A stretch of DNA of 64,000 nucleotides from Candidatus Villigracilis propinquus (GCA_016714565.1 JADKDM010000012.1:1-64000); one strand, 5' to 3'; counted from the first letter of the stretch, positions 16,722 through 25,823 are shown. Notes: generated by a model not told the origin, from the letters alone. Made by a program: numbers and translations.

Positions 16722-17846
16722 ATGGATACTCCGATCTACAACTGCCACATCCATACATTCACAGCCGACCATGTTGTCCCGGCTAAATTTCGAAGGCTTG
16801 TAAAAGCCGTACGCATCCCCTGGCTAAGATTGATCCTGCTTCAAATAATTGGAAGGTTAGTGTTTAGAATGAGCAAGGATTCGGTCATTCTCACGAATCG
16901 TTTTTTTGCACGAGGCGCGCTCGAAAGCCAGCAGAATATCTTTGAACATGTGCAAAAGCAATACCCGGATAAAACCCGCTTCATTGCCCTGCCAATGGAT
17001 CTGGAGTTCATGGGCATCGGAAAGCCAATATCATCCTACGAATCCCAATTGCAAGGACTCGCAAAACTGCGGGACGAAAATAAAAACACCCTAATTCCAT
17101 TCTCTGCTGTAGATCCGCGCCGCCCAAATGTGGTCAATGAATTCAAACGCTGGCACAAGGAATACAAGATCAAAGGGCTGAAGATCTACCCCAACCTCGG
17201 CTACTATCCAGACAACCCCGTCCTCATGGAAGTGTACGAATATTGTGAGAAGAACCACTTGCCCGTCATGGCACACTGCTCGCCGGGCGGAATCCGCAAA
17301 ATCGGTATATCCATCGAAGAAGCGCGAGAATTCGCAAACCCAGCCAATTACAAAAAGGTACTCGAACAATTCCCAAAATTACATCTCTGCCTTGCCCATT
17401 TCGGCGGCTCAGAGGAATGGGAACGCCACCTTACCGGAGGAACCCCACGCGAAGGCAAAGACGCCACCTGGTTGACCATAATCATAGACATGCTACGTGA
17501 GAAAAAGGCAAACTCCAGCGCAAGGAAATACCCCAATCTTTACACGGACGTTTCCTATACCCTCTTCACCGAAACGCCCTCCTACCGGCCTTTCAACTAT
17601 ATCAACTTTCTAAATGTTTTACTGGAAGATAAAGCTATTCGCGAGCGCGTCATCTTCGGCACGGATTATTATATGGTGGAGCGCGAAAAGGTCAGCGAGA
17701 TGGAAGTGTCCATTGGCATGCGCGCACACCTTGGCGAAAAGCTGTATTTTCAGATCGCCCATTACAACACCAGAAGATATTTATACGAGAGCGATAAAAA
17801 TAGCGCCACATCGAAATCGAGAAAAACAAAAATAAAACAAAAATAA
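16722..17846 (+). CDS. Amidohydrolase_2-family metal-dependent hydrolase, 374 aa
   Basis: TIM-barrel hydrolase or decarboxylase of the amidohydrolase_2 type (COG2159). Expected metal and active-site positions are visible: the H-x-H strand YNCHIHTF at the N-terminus, GLKIYP, MAHCSPGG with a His, LAHFGG with a His, TDVSYT and FGTDYY with the catalytic Asp. An extra hydrophobic stretch (residues about 34-47, WLRLILLQIIGRL) lies after strand 1 and may form a membrane-facing helix. The lysine-rich C-terminus (KSRKTKIKQK) is unusual. Substrate not predictable. Confidence 0.8.
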   Translation: MDTPIYNCHIHTFTADHVVPAKFRRLVKAVRIPWLRLILLQIIGRLVFRMSKDSVILTNRFFARGALESQQNIFEHVQKQYPDKTRFIALPMDLEFMGIGKPISSYESQLQGLAKLRDENKNTLIPFSAVDPRRPNVVNEFKRWHKEYKIKGLKIYPNLGYYPDNPVLMEVYEYCEKNHLPVMAHCSPGGIRKIGISIEEAREFANPANYKKVLEQFPKLHLCLAHFGGSEEWERHLTGGTPREGKDATWLTIIIDMLREKKANSSARKYPNLYTDVSYTLFTETPSYRPFNYINFLNVLLEDKAIRERVIFGTDYYMVEREKVSEMEVSIGMRAHLGEKLYFQIAHYNTRRYLYESDKNSATSKSRKTKIKQK

Positions 17847-17921
17847 TTTCCCTGCCAGCACCTTCAGATCTGGAAAATCAAACCCGCTTTATAATAGGCA
17901 ATCCTAATTTGAAGGTGTAAA

Positions 17922-18806
17922 TTGCCAAAATCAAAATTCCTCCCCTATCTCGAAGCGCTATTCGCCGTGGTTGTCTGGGGCGCTTCTTTCATTGCCACAA
18001 AGATCGCCGTGGGAGAGATATCCCCCATCGCCGTCGTGTGGCTGCGTTTCGCGATGGGCATTCCCATTCTCTTTGCCGCCGTCGCCATGCGCAAGCAATT
18101 CGCCCTCCCCAGAGGGAAGGAATGGCTGTACTTCGCTCTGCTCGGCTTTCTCGGAATTTTCTTCCACCAATGGCTGCAATCCAACGGGCTGCAAACTGCG
18201 CAAGCCACCACCACCGCATGGATCGTCGCTACATCTCCCGCATTCATCGCCATCCTCGGCTGGCTGATACTCAAGGAAAAACTCAACCTCCTGCAATCCT
18301 CAGGCATCATGCTCGCCATGCTCGGCGTACTCGTTGTGGTCAGCAAGGGGAATTTTGCCAACGTCTCCCTCGGCAATTTTGGCACCGTCGGTGATTTTCT
18401 CATTCTCATCAGCTCCGTCAATTGGGCGGTATTTTCAATCCTCTCACGGCACGGGCTGAAAACGCATCCATCCACGCGGCTCACGTTTTGGGTCATGACC
18501 ATCGGCTGGCTGATCACCTCCGTTGCATTCTTTGCGAGCAAAAGCTACACCGAGATCCCACTACTTGATTCACGCGGCTGGTGGGCCATGATCTTCCTCG
18601 GCATCTTCACCACCGGCCTCGCCTACATCGCCTGGTTCGACGCGCTTGCACAACTCCCCTCCGCGCAAACAGGCGCCTTCCTTTTTATCGAGCCGTTGGC
18701 GAGCATGGTAGTCGCGTCTATCATTCTCAAAGAACAAGTCACGTTCGCATCCATCATCGGCGGCGCAGTCATTCTGTTTGGTATTTGGCTCGTCAACAGG
18801 AATTAA
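17922..18806 (+). CDS. EamA-family (DMT) transporter, 294 aa, TTG start
   Basis: Ten predicted membrane helices in two EamA repeats: the first opens VVVWGASFIATKIAVGEISP, the second SSVNWAVFSILSRHG, and both end in the usual EPL...EQV-type motif (IEPLASMVVASIILKEQVTF). Drug/metabolite superfamily members export amino acids, nucleosides or other small molecules; the substrate cannot be told. The start is TTG at 17922; no ATG fits before the first helix. A TATAAT at 17890-17895 may be its promoter. The stop abuts the next ATG directly. Confidence 0.9.
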   Translation: MPKSKFLPYLEALFAVVVWGASFIATKIAVGEISPIAVVWLRFAMGIPILFAAVAMRKQFALPRGKEWLYFALLGFLGIFFHQWLQSNGLQTAQATTTAWIVATSPAFIAILGWLILKEKLNLLQSSGIMLAMLGVLVVVSKGNFANVSLGNFGTVGDFLILISSVNWAVFSILSRHGLKTHPSTRLTFWVMTIGWLITSVAFFASKSYTEIPLLDSRGWWAMIFLGIFTTGLAYIAWFDALAQLPSAQTGAFLFIEPLASMVVASIILKEQVTFASIIGGAVILFGIWLVNRN

Positions 18807-19535
18807 ATGAAAGCACGCACTACACCCAACTCAACTATTGATAAAACCGAAAATGGCTATCTTCTGAAAATTCCAGAAGGAGATTCGTCCAGCTATCGCT
18901 TTGCCCAGATCGATGACTATTTCGGACTCTCACGCAGGAAGTTTCCGCATCATTCTTTAACTTTGAGCTTGCGTGCAAAAACCTCAAGCATTTCCCTCCC
19001 CGGGACATGGGGCTTCGGGCTGTGGAATGACCCGTTCGGCGCATCTCTCGGGTTCGGCGGACGGCGCTGGCAATTGCCCACCCTGCCAAACGCGGCATGG
19101 TTCTTTGGCGCATCCGAGCAAAATTATTTGTCATTCACAGACGATAAACCCGCACAGGGATTTTTAGCTCAAACCTTTCGCTCGCCCAAATTTCATCCGC
19201 TGCTGATTCCTGCCGGAGTATCACTCCCCTTCTCGCGCAAAGGGACGAGAAAATTATTGAGCAAAGTCATTGCAGAGGATTCATCCGCTCTCAGCGTGGA
19301 TGTCACTCAATGGCACGCATACAGGCTCGAGTGGAGTCAGAAGCGCGTGGTCTGGTATGTGGATGATGCTCTCGTGTTTGAGTCGCCTGTAAGCCCGAAT
19401 CCGCCGCTGGGACTGGTCATCTGGATCGATAATCAATTTGCGTCATTTACACCGGAGGGCAAAATCGGGTTTGGAGTTTTGGAAGGGAAAGAAGAATGGT
19501 TGGAGTTGGAAGATCTGATAGTAAAAAGTGGTTAA
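18807..19535 (+). CDS. Concanavalin A-like lectin/glucanase-fold protein, 242 aa
   Basis: Beta-rich soluble protein with a GH16-like C-terminal pattern: WHAYRLEWSQKRVVWYVDDALVFES and LGLVIWIDNQF. The catalytic E-x-D-x-x-E of GH16 enzymes is not found, so it may bind rather than cleave glycans or lipids. No signal peptide is seen, which is odd for a lectin-fold protein. Its ATG follows the EamA stop with no gap (TAAATG), so the two are translationally coupled. Confidence 0.65.
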   Translation: MKARTTPNSTIDKTENGYLLKIPEGDSSSYRFAQIDDYFGLSRRKFPHHSLTLSLRAKTSSISLPGTWGFGLWNDPFGASLGFGGRRWQLPTLPNAAWFFGASEQNYLSFTDDKPAQGFLAQTFRSPKFHPLLIPAGVSLPFSRKGTRKLLSKVIAEDSSALSVDVTQWHAYRLEWSQKRVVWYVDDALVFESPVSPNPPLGLVIWIDNQFASFTPEGKIGFGVLEGKEEWLELEDLIVKSG

Positions 19536-19537
19536 TG

Positions 19538-19566
19538 AAAAAACTCCGATTGCTCGGAGTTTTTTT
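19538..19566. terminator. Bidirectional terminator
   Basis: Stem AACTCCGA / TCGGAGTT with loop TTGC, flanked by A and T runs. It serves the lectin-fold gene (plus) and the UbiA gene (minus), which converge here. Confidence 0.9.
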
Positions 19567-19580
19567 CTTAACCTTATTGA

Positions 19581-20711
19581 TTATGCTTTCTTTGTTTTTG
19601 CGATCATCATCTGGGCAATCGCATAAACCAGCCCAATCCCAATGGCGATGACACCAAGCCAATTGGCAGAGAGCGGCAGGGATGCCGCAAATTTGCGGGC
19701 GACGGTATCGAGAAAAATGCCGAGGATGAAAAGCCCGCCGAACATGCGGTTGTGATAAAAACAGAAACCGGAAAACCAGGTGGGCCAAAAGGCTTCAAAC
19801 CCCTTGGGCGGGCCTTCAGGACGCGGCTTGCTCAGCACGGCAACGGCATACATGGCGCGCTGCAAGGCAAAGACGACCAGCAACATGAGGGTGGAAAAAT
19901 ATCCCGTGGCAACAAGGTAAATGATGACACCATACGCAACCACGATGGACAGAATGTTCACATAACGCGCAAAGGTTTGTCCCACACGCACAGGGAATGT
20001 ACCAACTCCCTTTTTCTTGTCGTCGTCCATCTTGTCAATGTGCTTGCCAATGTTGATGCTGGCAACGCTCAAGCCAAAGGGCACACCCGCAAGCGCCACG
20101 GTGAATACATTCGAGAGGTCACCGCCTGAGCCAAGAGCCAGCACGATGTACACGCTCGCGATCATGATCGGGCCCCAGATCAGGAAGATGGATAATTCGC
20201 CAATACCCCAATATTTGAAAGGCCAAGTATAGAAAAGAAGGACGATCGCGCCCAGTGCAAACACACCAATAATATACGGGTTGAAGTTTGTATAAAACAA
20301 GGCGAATATGCCAGCAAGCGTGGCAAGCACACCACTGACAATGAACCATTGGATTTGAATATTCTTCGTCCAGAATTTTTGTACAAGCGGATGCACACCA
20401 TATTGGGTGCGGAAATAGTTATCATTATCCACACCGCGCGAGAAATCTGTGTAGTCATTGAGCAGGTTGTTCGTGCCGTGAGCGATGAACAACCCAAGCG
20501 TAACAATCACCCACGGAAGCCAGGCAAAATAATCATCACGCCAGGCAAGGAAGCCCGCTATGATGCCTGAGTAGATCGTTACGGTTGTAACAGCGGAACG
20601 AGTGGCGATCAGCCACTTGGAGACAACGTCGAGCGCTTCCCACTCTTTTATGTCATCCATTTTGATGAGTTCCCATGAGGCTTTACGCCACATGGCAAAG
20701 TTAATATGCAT
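19581..20711 (-). CDS. UbiA-family prenyltransferase (MenA-like), 376 aa
   Basis: Integral membrane prenyltransferase. The first Asp-rich motif is NDYTDFSRGVDN and the second is in NIGKHIDKMDDDKKKGVGT; both bind prenyl diphosphate through magnesium. Eight to nine hydrophobic helices follow the UbiA pattern. The closest guess is MenA-type chemistry on a naphthoquinone precursor, but a chlorophyll-type or other acceptor is not excluded. The ATG at 20711 is preceded by AAGGAGGAG, much better than the longer frame's start. Confidence 0.85.
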   Translation of the reverse strand: MHINFAMWRKASWELIKMDDIKEWEALDVVSKWLIATRSAVTTVTIYSGIIAGFLAWRDDYFAWLPWVIVTLGLFIAHGTNNLLNDYTDFSRGVDNDNYFRTQYGVHPLVQKFWTKNIQIQWFIVSGVLATLAGIFALFYTNFNPYIIGVFALGAIVLLFYTWPFKYWGIGELSIFLIWGPIMIASVYIVLALGSGGDLSNVFTVALAGVPFGLSVASINIGKHIDKMDDDKKKGVGTFPVRVGQTFARYVNILSIVVAYGVIIYLVATGYFSTLMLLVVFALQRAMYAVAVLSKPRPEGPPKGFEAFWPTWFSGFCFYHNRMFGGLFILGIFLDTVARKFAASLPLSANWLGVIAIGIGLVYAIAQMMIAKTKKA

Positions 20712-20811
20712 ATTACTCCTCCTTGAGTAAAAATTGAACGGCTTGCGCCGGAGGTACAACTAACAACGCCGCATTATACAACTGTTTTGTGAAATGTGGA
20801 ACTTGTATATT

Positions 20812-20860
20812 GACCATAGACTGCGAACCATCGTCCATCTATGGTCGGTAGTCTATGGTC
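20812..20860. repeat. Inverted repeat, GACCATAGACT family
   Basis: GACCATAGACT (20812-20822) and AGTCTATGGTC (20850-20860) are perfect inverted arms, with a further TCTATGGTC between them. It is a dispersed-repeat type element between mazG and the UbiA gene. Confidence 0.6.
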
Positions 20861-20871
20861 TACTGTCTTTA

Positions 20872-21957
20872 TTACATCCCCAGTTTCTTCGCTTCGTTCC
20901 AAAAAGCATCCATCTCTTCCAAGGTCATGTCAGACAGATTACGTCCCTGTCCCTTGGCGCTTTTTTCCACATAACCAAAACGCTTCTTGAATTTCATATT
21001 TGCCGCACGCAGCGCAGACTCGGCGTCCACTTTGCGCCAGCGGGCAAGATTTACGAGCACGAAGAACAAGTCACCCAATTCGTCAGTCACTTCTTCGAGA
21101 TTTTGCGCCTGCTTGATCTCTTCGATCTCCTCGCGGACTTTATCCAGCACGTCTTCGATCTCGGGCCAGTCAAAACCCACGCGGGCGGCACGGTCTTGAT
21201 ATTCCTGCGCCTGATTCAAAGCGGGAAGAATTGAGGGGACGCCGTCCAACAGACCCTTGTCCTCTTTCTTTCCGCCTCTTTCCTTTTCTTTCAATTTTTC
21301 CCAATTTTGCAGAACGCCGTCCACGCCATCCAATTTGACATCGCCAAACACATGCGGGTGGCGGCGCACGATCTTGTCATAAATGCCTTGGACGATCTCG
21401 CGCATGGAAAAATCTCTGGTCTCGCTGGCGATCTGGGCATTCAGCACGATCTGCAAGAGCAGGTCGCCGAACTCCTCGCGCATTCCATCCACGTCATTTG
21501 CATCAATGGCGGATAATGCCTCGTAGGATTCTTCGAGCAGGTGTTTGCGCAGGGTTTGGTGAGTCTGCTCCTTATCCCACGGACAGCCGTCCGGCGCACG
21601 GAGATGAGCCACGATCTCGGCGAAGGCTTCGAAGGATGTCCCCTCCCCAAGCGATGGGATATAAACACAGGTGGACGAAGAATAATCGCCTGCGCCCAAC
21701 ATGCCCAATCTTTCCTCTTTCCTTATTCCTGCATCGACCTTGAAAATCCCATGCTCATCAGGGTAATTCGCCTGCAACACAGCCTTTACTTGTGCAGCCA
21801 GTTCGCGCGAATCAACGCCGAGGATCAACGTGTCCACATCGGGCGGGGTGGGAGGAAAATGCGCGGATGAAAATTCCTGCGCATCGAGCAGAGTCAACTT
21901 CGAGGGCGGTGTGAGGCGCAGCGTCTCAAATGTGGAGGTGACGAGATTAAAGTCCAT
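20872..21957 (-). CDS. mazG: Nucleoside triphosphate pyrophosphohydrolase MazG, 361 aa
   Basis: House-cleaning NTP pyrophosphatase. About 110 residues of a shorter methylase-like N-terminal extension precede two MazG domains. The first has CPWDKEQTHQTL, LLEESYEAL and REEFGDLLLQIV; the second has GFDWPEIEDVLDKVREEIEEI and DELGDLFFVLVNLAR. These EExxE and ExxD motifs bind magnesium. Terminal KFKKRFGYVEK is family-typical. It is separated from rpsI by a palindromic repeat and is probably transcribed on its own or by readthrough. Confidence 0.93.
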   Translation of the reverse strand: MDFNLVTSTFETLRLTPPSKLTLLDAQEFSSAHFPPTPPDVDTLILGVDSRELAAQVKAVLQANYPDEHGIFKVDAGIRKEERLGMLGAGDYSSSTCVYIPSLGEGTSFEAFAEIVAHLRAPDGCPWDKEQTHQTLRKHLLEESYEALSAIDANDVDGMREEFGDLLLQIVLNAQIASETRDFSMREIVQGIYDKIVRRHPHVFGDVKLDGVDGVLQNWEKLKEKERGGKKEDKGLLDGVPSILPALNQAQEYQDRAARVGFDWPEIEDVLDKVREEIEEIKQAQNLEEVTDELGDLFFVLVNLARWRKVDAESALRAANMKFKKRFGYVEKSAKGQGRNLSDMTLEEMDAFWNEAKKLGM

Positions 21958-21979
21958 AAGTATCTCCGTTGTTAAACAA

Positions 21980-22034
21980 GTAATCCGTAATTCGTAGCTC
22001 GTAAATTATTTACGGAGTACGCATTACGGATTAC
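21980..22034. repeat. Palindromic repeat between rpsI and mazG
   Basis: GTAATCCGTAAT (21980-21991) and ATTACGGATTAC (22023-22034) are perfect inverted arms around a 31-base core that is itself partly palindromic. Confidence 0.65.
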
Positions 22035-22056
22035 CGAAAGACTTGTAAAGAAAGAA

Positions 22057-22449
22057 CTAGCGTTTGGTGTACGTAGGAGCCTTGCGGGCTTTCTTGAGAC
22101 CTGGCTTTTTACGTTCCTTCACGCGGGCGTCGCGAGTGAGCAAGCCCTTCTTGCGGAGAGCGGATGTCCACTCTGTGTTGATGATCTGGAGCGCGCGGGC
22201 TACACCGAGGCGAACCGCTTCGGTCTGGCCAGTGGTGCCGCCGCCGCTGACGATGACAGACACATCATATTTGCTTGCTTCCTGACCGACTGCGCTGAAT
22301 GGGCGCAGAATGTCATCGAGGTCGCCGAGGCGGGGGAAATATACCGCGCCTTCTTTTTCGTTCACAACCATCTTGCCGGAGCCGGTGGTAAGGCGCACGC
22401 GGGCGGTGCTTTCCTTGCGGCGTCCAATGCCTTCATAATATTGAGCCAT
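22057..22449 (-). CDS. rpsI: 30S ribosomal protein uS9
   Basis: Small-subunit protein at the P-site end of the head; 130 residues with GIGRRKESTARVRL at the start and the basic tail KKPGLKKARKAPTYTKR. The start at 22449 is preferred to a GTG two codons earlier because AGAGGT lies 8 bases before the ATG. It follows rplM by 13 bases, the usual pair. Confidence 0.96.
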   Translation of the reverse strand: MAQYYEGIGRRKESTARVRLTTGSGKMVVNEKEGAVYFPRLGDLDDILRPFSAVGQEASKYDVSVIVSGGGTTGQTEAVRLGVARALQIINTEWTSALRKKGLLTRDARVKERKKPGLKKARKAPTYTKR

Positions 22450-22462
22450 ATTCACTTACCTC

Positions 22463-22906
22463 TTATTCCATAACCTGCGGGGCTTGCACCGCGTGGGGAT
22501 GATCGGGGCCAGCATAGATCTTCAGGCGCTTGAGAACAGCGCGTCCCATGCGGTTGTGCGGGAGCATGCCCCACACAGCGTCACGCAAAGCACGATCAGG
22601 ATACGTGTTGAGTTGGTCACGAAGAGAAATGCTCTTCAAACCGCCGGGATATCCTGAATGGCTATAGTAGATCTTTGATTCAAGTTTGGAGTGGGTCTTG
22701 GTGCCGGTCACGGTTACTCGTTCGGCATTCACAACCACCACAAAATCACCCATCTCCACGCCAGGCGTGAAAGTGGGCTTGTGCTTACCAAGCAGGACAC
22801 GCGCAACTTGCGCAGCCAAACGGCCAAGGGTCTGCCCTTCTGCATTAATTACAACCCAGTTGCGCTGTATTTCAGCGGCTTTCGGATAGTACGTCTTCTG
22901 TTGCAC
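22463..22906 (-). CDS. rplM: 50S ribosomal protein uL13
   Basis: 147 residues with the family motifs WVVINAEGQTLGRLA, GDFVVVVNAE, TYPDRALRDAVWGMLPHN and RLKIYAGPDHPH. An early assembly protein of the large subunit. Placed between truA and rpsI, as in many bacteria. Confidence 0.97.
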   Translation of the reverse strand: MQQKTYYPKAAEIQRNWVVINAEGQTLGRLAAQVARVLLGKHKPTFTPGVEMGDFVVVVNAERVTVTGTKTHSKLESKIYYSHSGYPGGLKSISLRDQLNTYPDRALRDAVWGMLPHNRMGRAVLKRLKIYAGPDHPHAVQAPQVME

Positions 22907-22943
22907 TTTCGTCTCTCCGTTTCCTTAATATCATTTCAAATGA

Positions 22944-23678
22944 TCAATAATTTACTTTTGTCAGCGCCAACCCGGTGGAGGGTGCCAGACCCGAAAGAAG
23001 TTTTCCCTGCTTATGTAAAGCATGTTGGACTTTCTCGACCGGGACTTTTCCCTGGGCTAGAGCCACTTGCACAAATACCAGTCTTCTTACCATGCGATAT
23101 AAAAACGCATCTGCCCGGACTTCAAACTGCCACTCACCATCCGGCATTTGTCTCCACTCGGTCTTTGTCACCGTCCGCACCGTCGTCCCTTTTGGGGTTG
23201 TCGGTGAGCCGAAGGCGGCAAAATCATGTGTGCCGAGGAAGATGCCTGCGTTCTGTTCGAGGGCATTTCCGTCCAATGATGGCCAGACCCGCCATGCGTA
23301 CCTTTCACGCAACGGGTCGCGGATCGGTTCGCAAAACAGCCTGTAGCAGTACGTCCGCGAAATTGCATCGAACCGCGGATGAAACTCTGCCGAAGCCGGA
23401 AGCAGGTTTGTTACAGCAAGGTCAGCTGGAAGTTTCGCATTGAGCGCCTTGAGCAGTTTTTCTGCTTCGTGCTCCCATTCAAGATCGAATGCAGCCACCT
23501 GTCCTGTTGCATGAACTCCTGTGTCTGTCCTGCCAGCCATTATGACCGACTTGTCAGACCAGCCCAGTTCACGAAGAGCTTTTTCAAGCTCGCCTTGAAC
23601 GGTTCGGGAGTTCGCCTGCCGCTGACTTCCGGTAAAACCGGAGCCATCATAAGCAAGAATAACTTGGTAACGTGCCAT
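22944..23678 (-). CDS. truA: tRNA pseudouridine(38-40) synthase TruA, 244 aa
   Basis: Makes pseudouridine in the tRNA anticodon arm. Begins MARYQVILAYDGSGFTGSQRQ-like strand (start chosen at 23678 over an in-frame codon seven residues upstream), with the catalytic Asp in GRTDTGVHATGQ, and conserved FHPRFDAISRTYCY and DAFLYRMVRRLV. Length is normal. It lies between rplQ and rplM in the ribosomal cluster, the standard place. Confidence 0.96.
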   Translation of the reverse strand: MARYQVILAYDGSGFTGSQRQANSRTVQGELEKALRELGWSDKSVIMAGRTDTGVHATGQVAAFDLEWEHEAEKLLKALNAKLPADLAVTNLLPASAEFHPRFDAISRTYCYRLFCEPIRDPLRERYAWRVWPSLDGNALEQNAGIFLGTHDFAAFGSPTTPKGTTVRTVTKTEWRQMPDGEWQFEVRADAFLYRMVRRLVFVQVALAQGKVPVEKVQHALHKQGKLLSGLAPSTGLALTKVNY

Positions 23679-23731
23679 ATAGCGATTAGCCTTTAGCAAT
23701 TAGCTTTTGGCTGAACGCCAGATGTTTCTAC

Positions 23732-24109
23732 TTATTCTTCCACTAACTCAAGGACAACCATTTCGGCAGAATCGCCGTGGCGGGGTCCAAGTTTGGTGAC
23801 GCGGGTATAACCACCATTGCGGGTTGCAAAGCGGGGGGCAATTTCGTCAAAAAGGCGTTTGATCATCTGGTTGTCGCCCAATTTGGAAACGGCGAGGCGG
23901 CGTGCGTTTACTTTTTGTTCCGTGGTGCCGCTTGCGCTGTTCTTTGCAAGTGTGATCAAGCGTTCAGCATCACCGCGGATCGCGGCGGCTTTGGCTTCGG
24001 TGGTCTGAATTCGTTCGTGTGTAAAAAACTGTTTGATCAGGTTGCGGCGCAGAGCGATACGTGCGCTCTTTGTGCGTCCCAATCGGTAACCTGCTACTTG
24101 ATGTCGCAT
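23732..24109 (-). CDS. rplQ: 50S ribosomal protein bL17
   Basis: 125 residues beginning MRHQVAGYRLGRTKSAR, with LIKQFFTHERIQTTEAKA, GDNQMIKRLFDEIAPRF and GYTRVTKLGPRHGDSAEM. Located near the exit tunnel. It starts 3 bases after rpoA ends, so the two are coupled. Confidence 0.97.
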   Translation of the reverse strand: MRHQVAGYRLGRTKSARIALRRNLIKQFFTHERIQTTEAKAAAIRGDAERLITLAKNSASGTTEQKVNARRLAVSKLGDNQMIKRLFDEIAPRFATRNGGYTRVTKLGPRHGDSAEMVVLELVEE

Positions 24110-24112
24110 CTC

Positions 24113-25084
24113 TTAACTCTCCGAGGATGAATCATTTTTCATGAAGCCTTTTTCACGCATCTTGTCGCGAAGCTCATCGAGGCTCTTCTCGCCAAAATTG
24201 CGGATGGACATGACCGCGGTCTCGCCTTTTTCAAGGAGGTCGAGTACATCACCCACAGTGGTGATGCCGGTGCGCTTCAAGGAGTTGAAGACGCGCACGG
24301 AAAGGTCCAGGGCTTCCACTGGCGTTTCTGCCAGCTCACTGCTCAAACGGCTTCCAGAGGTTTCGCGTTCCACAGCCACAGCCAGCATTTCTTCGTTGAT
24401 CCCAGCGACATAGCGCAGGTGATCAATCAAAATGCGGGCGGAGGAGCTAAGCGCGCGTTCCGGGGAAATGGTTCCGTCTGTCCAGATTTCCAAAATTAAT
24501 TTATCGTAGTTAGTGCTCTGCCCAACGCGGGCGGAAGCAACTTCCCAATTGACACGTTTCACAGGGCTAAAGATCGCGTCCACTGGCAATTCACCAATGG
24601 GCATGTGCCCAGCGCGTTCATTGGCTGGAGAATAGCCGCGGCCACGCTCCACTACGAATTCGATATCGTGCTTTGTCTTTGCGCCGTCTACAGTAAAGAG
24701 ATATGTATCGGGGTTGACGATCTCGATCTCTGCGGGGGTAATAATATCCGCCGCAGTGACCGTTCCCTCACCGCGTACTTCAAGCTGCATGCGGGCGCTG
24801 TCAACGCCATCCATCTTGATGCGGATCTGTTTTACCTGCAGCATGACCTGGATGACATCTTCCCGTACGCCTGGGATGTCGCTGAATTCATGCAACACAT
24901 CCGATAAGCGCAGAGAGGTAATAGCCGTTCCCTCCAGAGAGGAGAGCAACACGCGGCGCAGGGCATTGCCCAACGTCACGCCGTAGCCGCCCTCTAGCGG
25001 GCTGATTGTGAATTTGCCATAATTACGAGCCTCTGCTTCGCGCTCGATTTTTGGCATAACCATGTTCGTAATGATACCCGTCAC
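24113..25084 (-). CDS. rpoA: RNA polymerase subunit alpha, 323 aa, GTG start
   Basis: The N-terminal assembly domain shows FTISPLEGGYGVTLGNALRRVLLSSLEG and HEFSDIPGVREDV; the C-terminal domain that binds UP elements and activators shows LSVRVFNSLKRTGITTVGDVL and IRNFGEKSLDELRDKM. GTG at 25084 sits 5 bases after AGGTGA; an ATG eight codons later is the alternative. It is preceded by a structured 46-base hairpin in the gap to rpsD. Confidence 0.95.
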   Translation of the reverse strand: MTGIITNMVMPKIEREAEARNYGKFTISPLEGGYGVTLGNALRRVLLSSLEGTAITSLRLSDVLHEFSDIPGVREDVIQVMLQVKQIRIKMDGVDSARMQLEVRGEGTVTAADIITPAEIEIVNPDTYLFTVDGAKTKHDIEFVVERGRGYSPANERAGHMPIGELPVDAIFSPVKRVNWEVASARVGQSTNYDKLILEIWTDGTISPERALSSSARILIDHLRYVAGINEEMLAVAVERETSGSRLSSELAETPVEALDLSVRVFNSLKRTGITTVGDVLDLLEKGETAVMSIRNFGEKSLDELRDKMREKGFMKNDSSSES

Positions 25085-25107
25085 GGTTCACCTGTCCCTT
25101 TTGATAA

Positions 25108-25153
25108 TGCGCCTCGAGTCGGGTACCGGTTTCCCGGTCCGACCCGAAGCGCA
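25108..25153 (-). ncRNA. Three-tier hairpin between rpsD and rpoA
   Basis: Read on the minus strand, three nested stems fold on one axis: UGCGCU/GGCGCA (6 bp), UCGGGU/ACCCGA (6 bp) and ACCGG/CCGGU (5 bp, loop GAAA or GAA). It fills most of the 79-base rpsD-rpoA gap in an otherwise tight operon. It may be a binding site for uS4, known to repress this operon in other bacteria, or an mRNA-processing or stability element. Confidence 0.55.
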
Positions 25154-25163
25154 GTTGGAGGAA

Positions 25164-25823
25164 TTAACGTCTGGAATAATATTCGACGATCAATTGTTCG
25201 TCGAGGCTTCCGTCAATTTCAGCACGTTCCGGCATGCGAGCCACGGAACCAGCCATCGATTTAATATCGCGGTTGAGCCAGCTCGGAGCGTTACGCTTTT
25301 CAGTGTAAGCGTTCAAATCCTTGAAGTAAGCCAACTTGATCGAACCTTCGCGGATCGCAATAACATCACCTTCACCAAGAAGCATGGAGGGAACGTCTGT
25401 GCGGCGGCCGTTTACAGTAAAGTGGCCGTGAGACACAAGCAAGCGAGCCTGTGAGCGGCTGGATGCAAAGCCGAGACGGAAGACAACATTGTCGAGGCGG
25501 GATTCGAGGATCTGAAGAATATTCAAACCTGTAATGCCGCTGCGAGCGATCGCAGTGTCATAATAGCGGCGGAACTGACGTTCCAGCACACCATAGATAC
25601 GACGAGCCTTTTGCTTGGCGCGCAACTGTCGGGCAAAGTCGGAGGCGCGCCCCGTACCCATGCCTTTACCGCCGCCGCGTCCTGCGGTGCGGCCATGCTG
25701 ACCGGGAGCGAAGCTGCGCTTGTCAAAGGAGCATTTTGGTGTAAAACAACGCTCACCCTTGAGGAAGAGTTTCTCACCCTCGCGGCGGCAAAGTTTACAA
25801 ACCGGACTTAATAATTTAGCCAT
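25164..25823 (-). CDS. rpsD: 30S ribosomal protein uS4 (zinc-binding form)
   Basis: 219 residues, a little longer than usual. The N-terminus holds CKLCRREGEKLFLKGERCF...C, the zinc-binding C+ form. Also seen: RIYGVLERQFRRYYDTA, the S4 RNA-binding domain LDNVVFRLGFASSRSQARLLVSHGHF and EQLIVEYYSR at the end. It is a primary 16S binder and, in other bacteria, a repressor of its own operon. Confidence 0.97.
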   Translation of the reverse strand: MAKLLSPVCKLCRREGEKLFLKGERCFTPKCSFDKRSFAPGQHGRTAGRGGGKGMGTGRASDFARQLRAKQKARRIYGVLERQFRRYYDTAIARSGITGLNILQILESRLDNVVFRLGFASSRSQARLLVSHGHFTVNGRRTDVPSMLLGEGDVIAIREGSIKLAYFKDLNAYTEKRNAPSWLNRDIKSMAGSVARMPERAEIDGSLDEQLIVEYYSRR

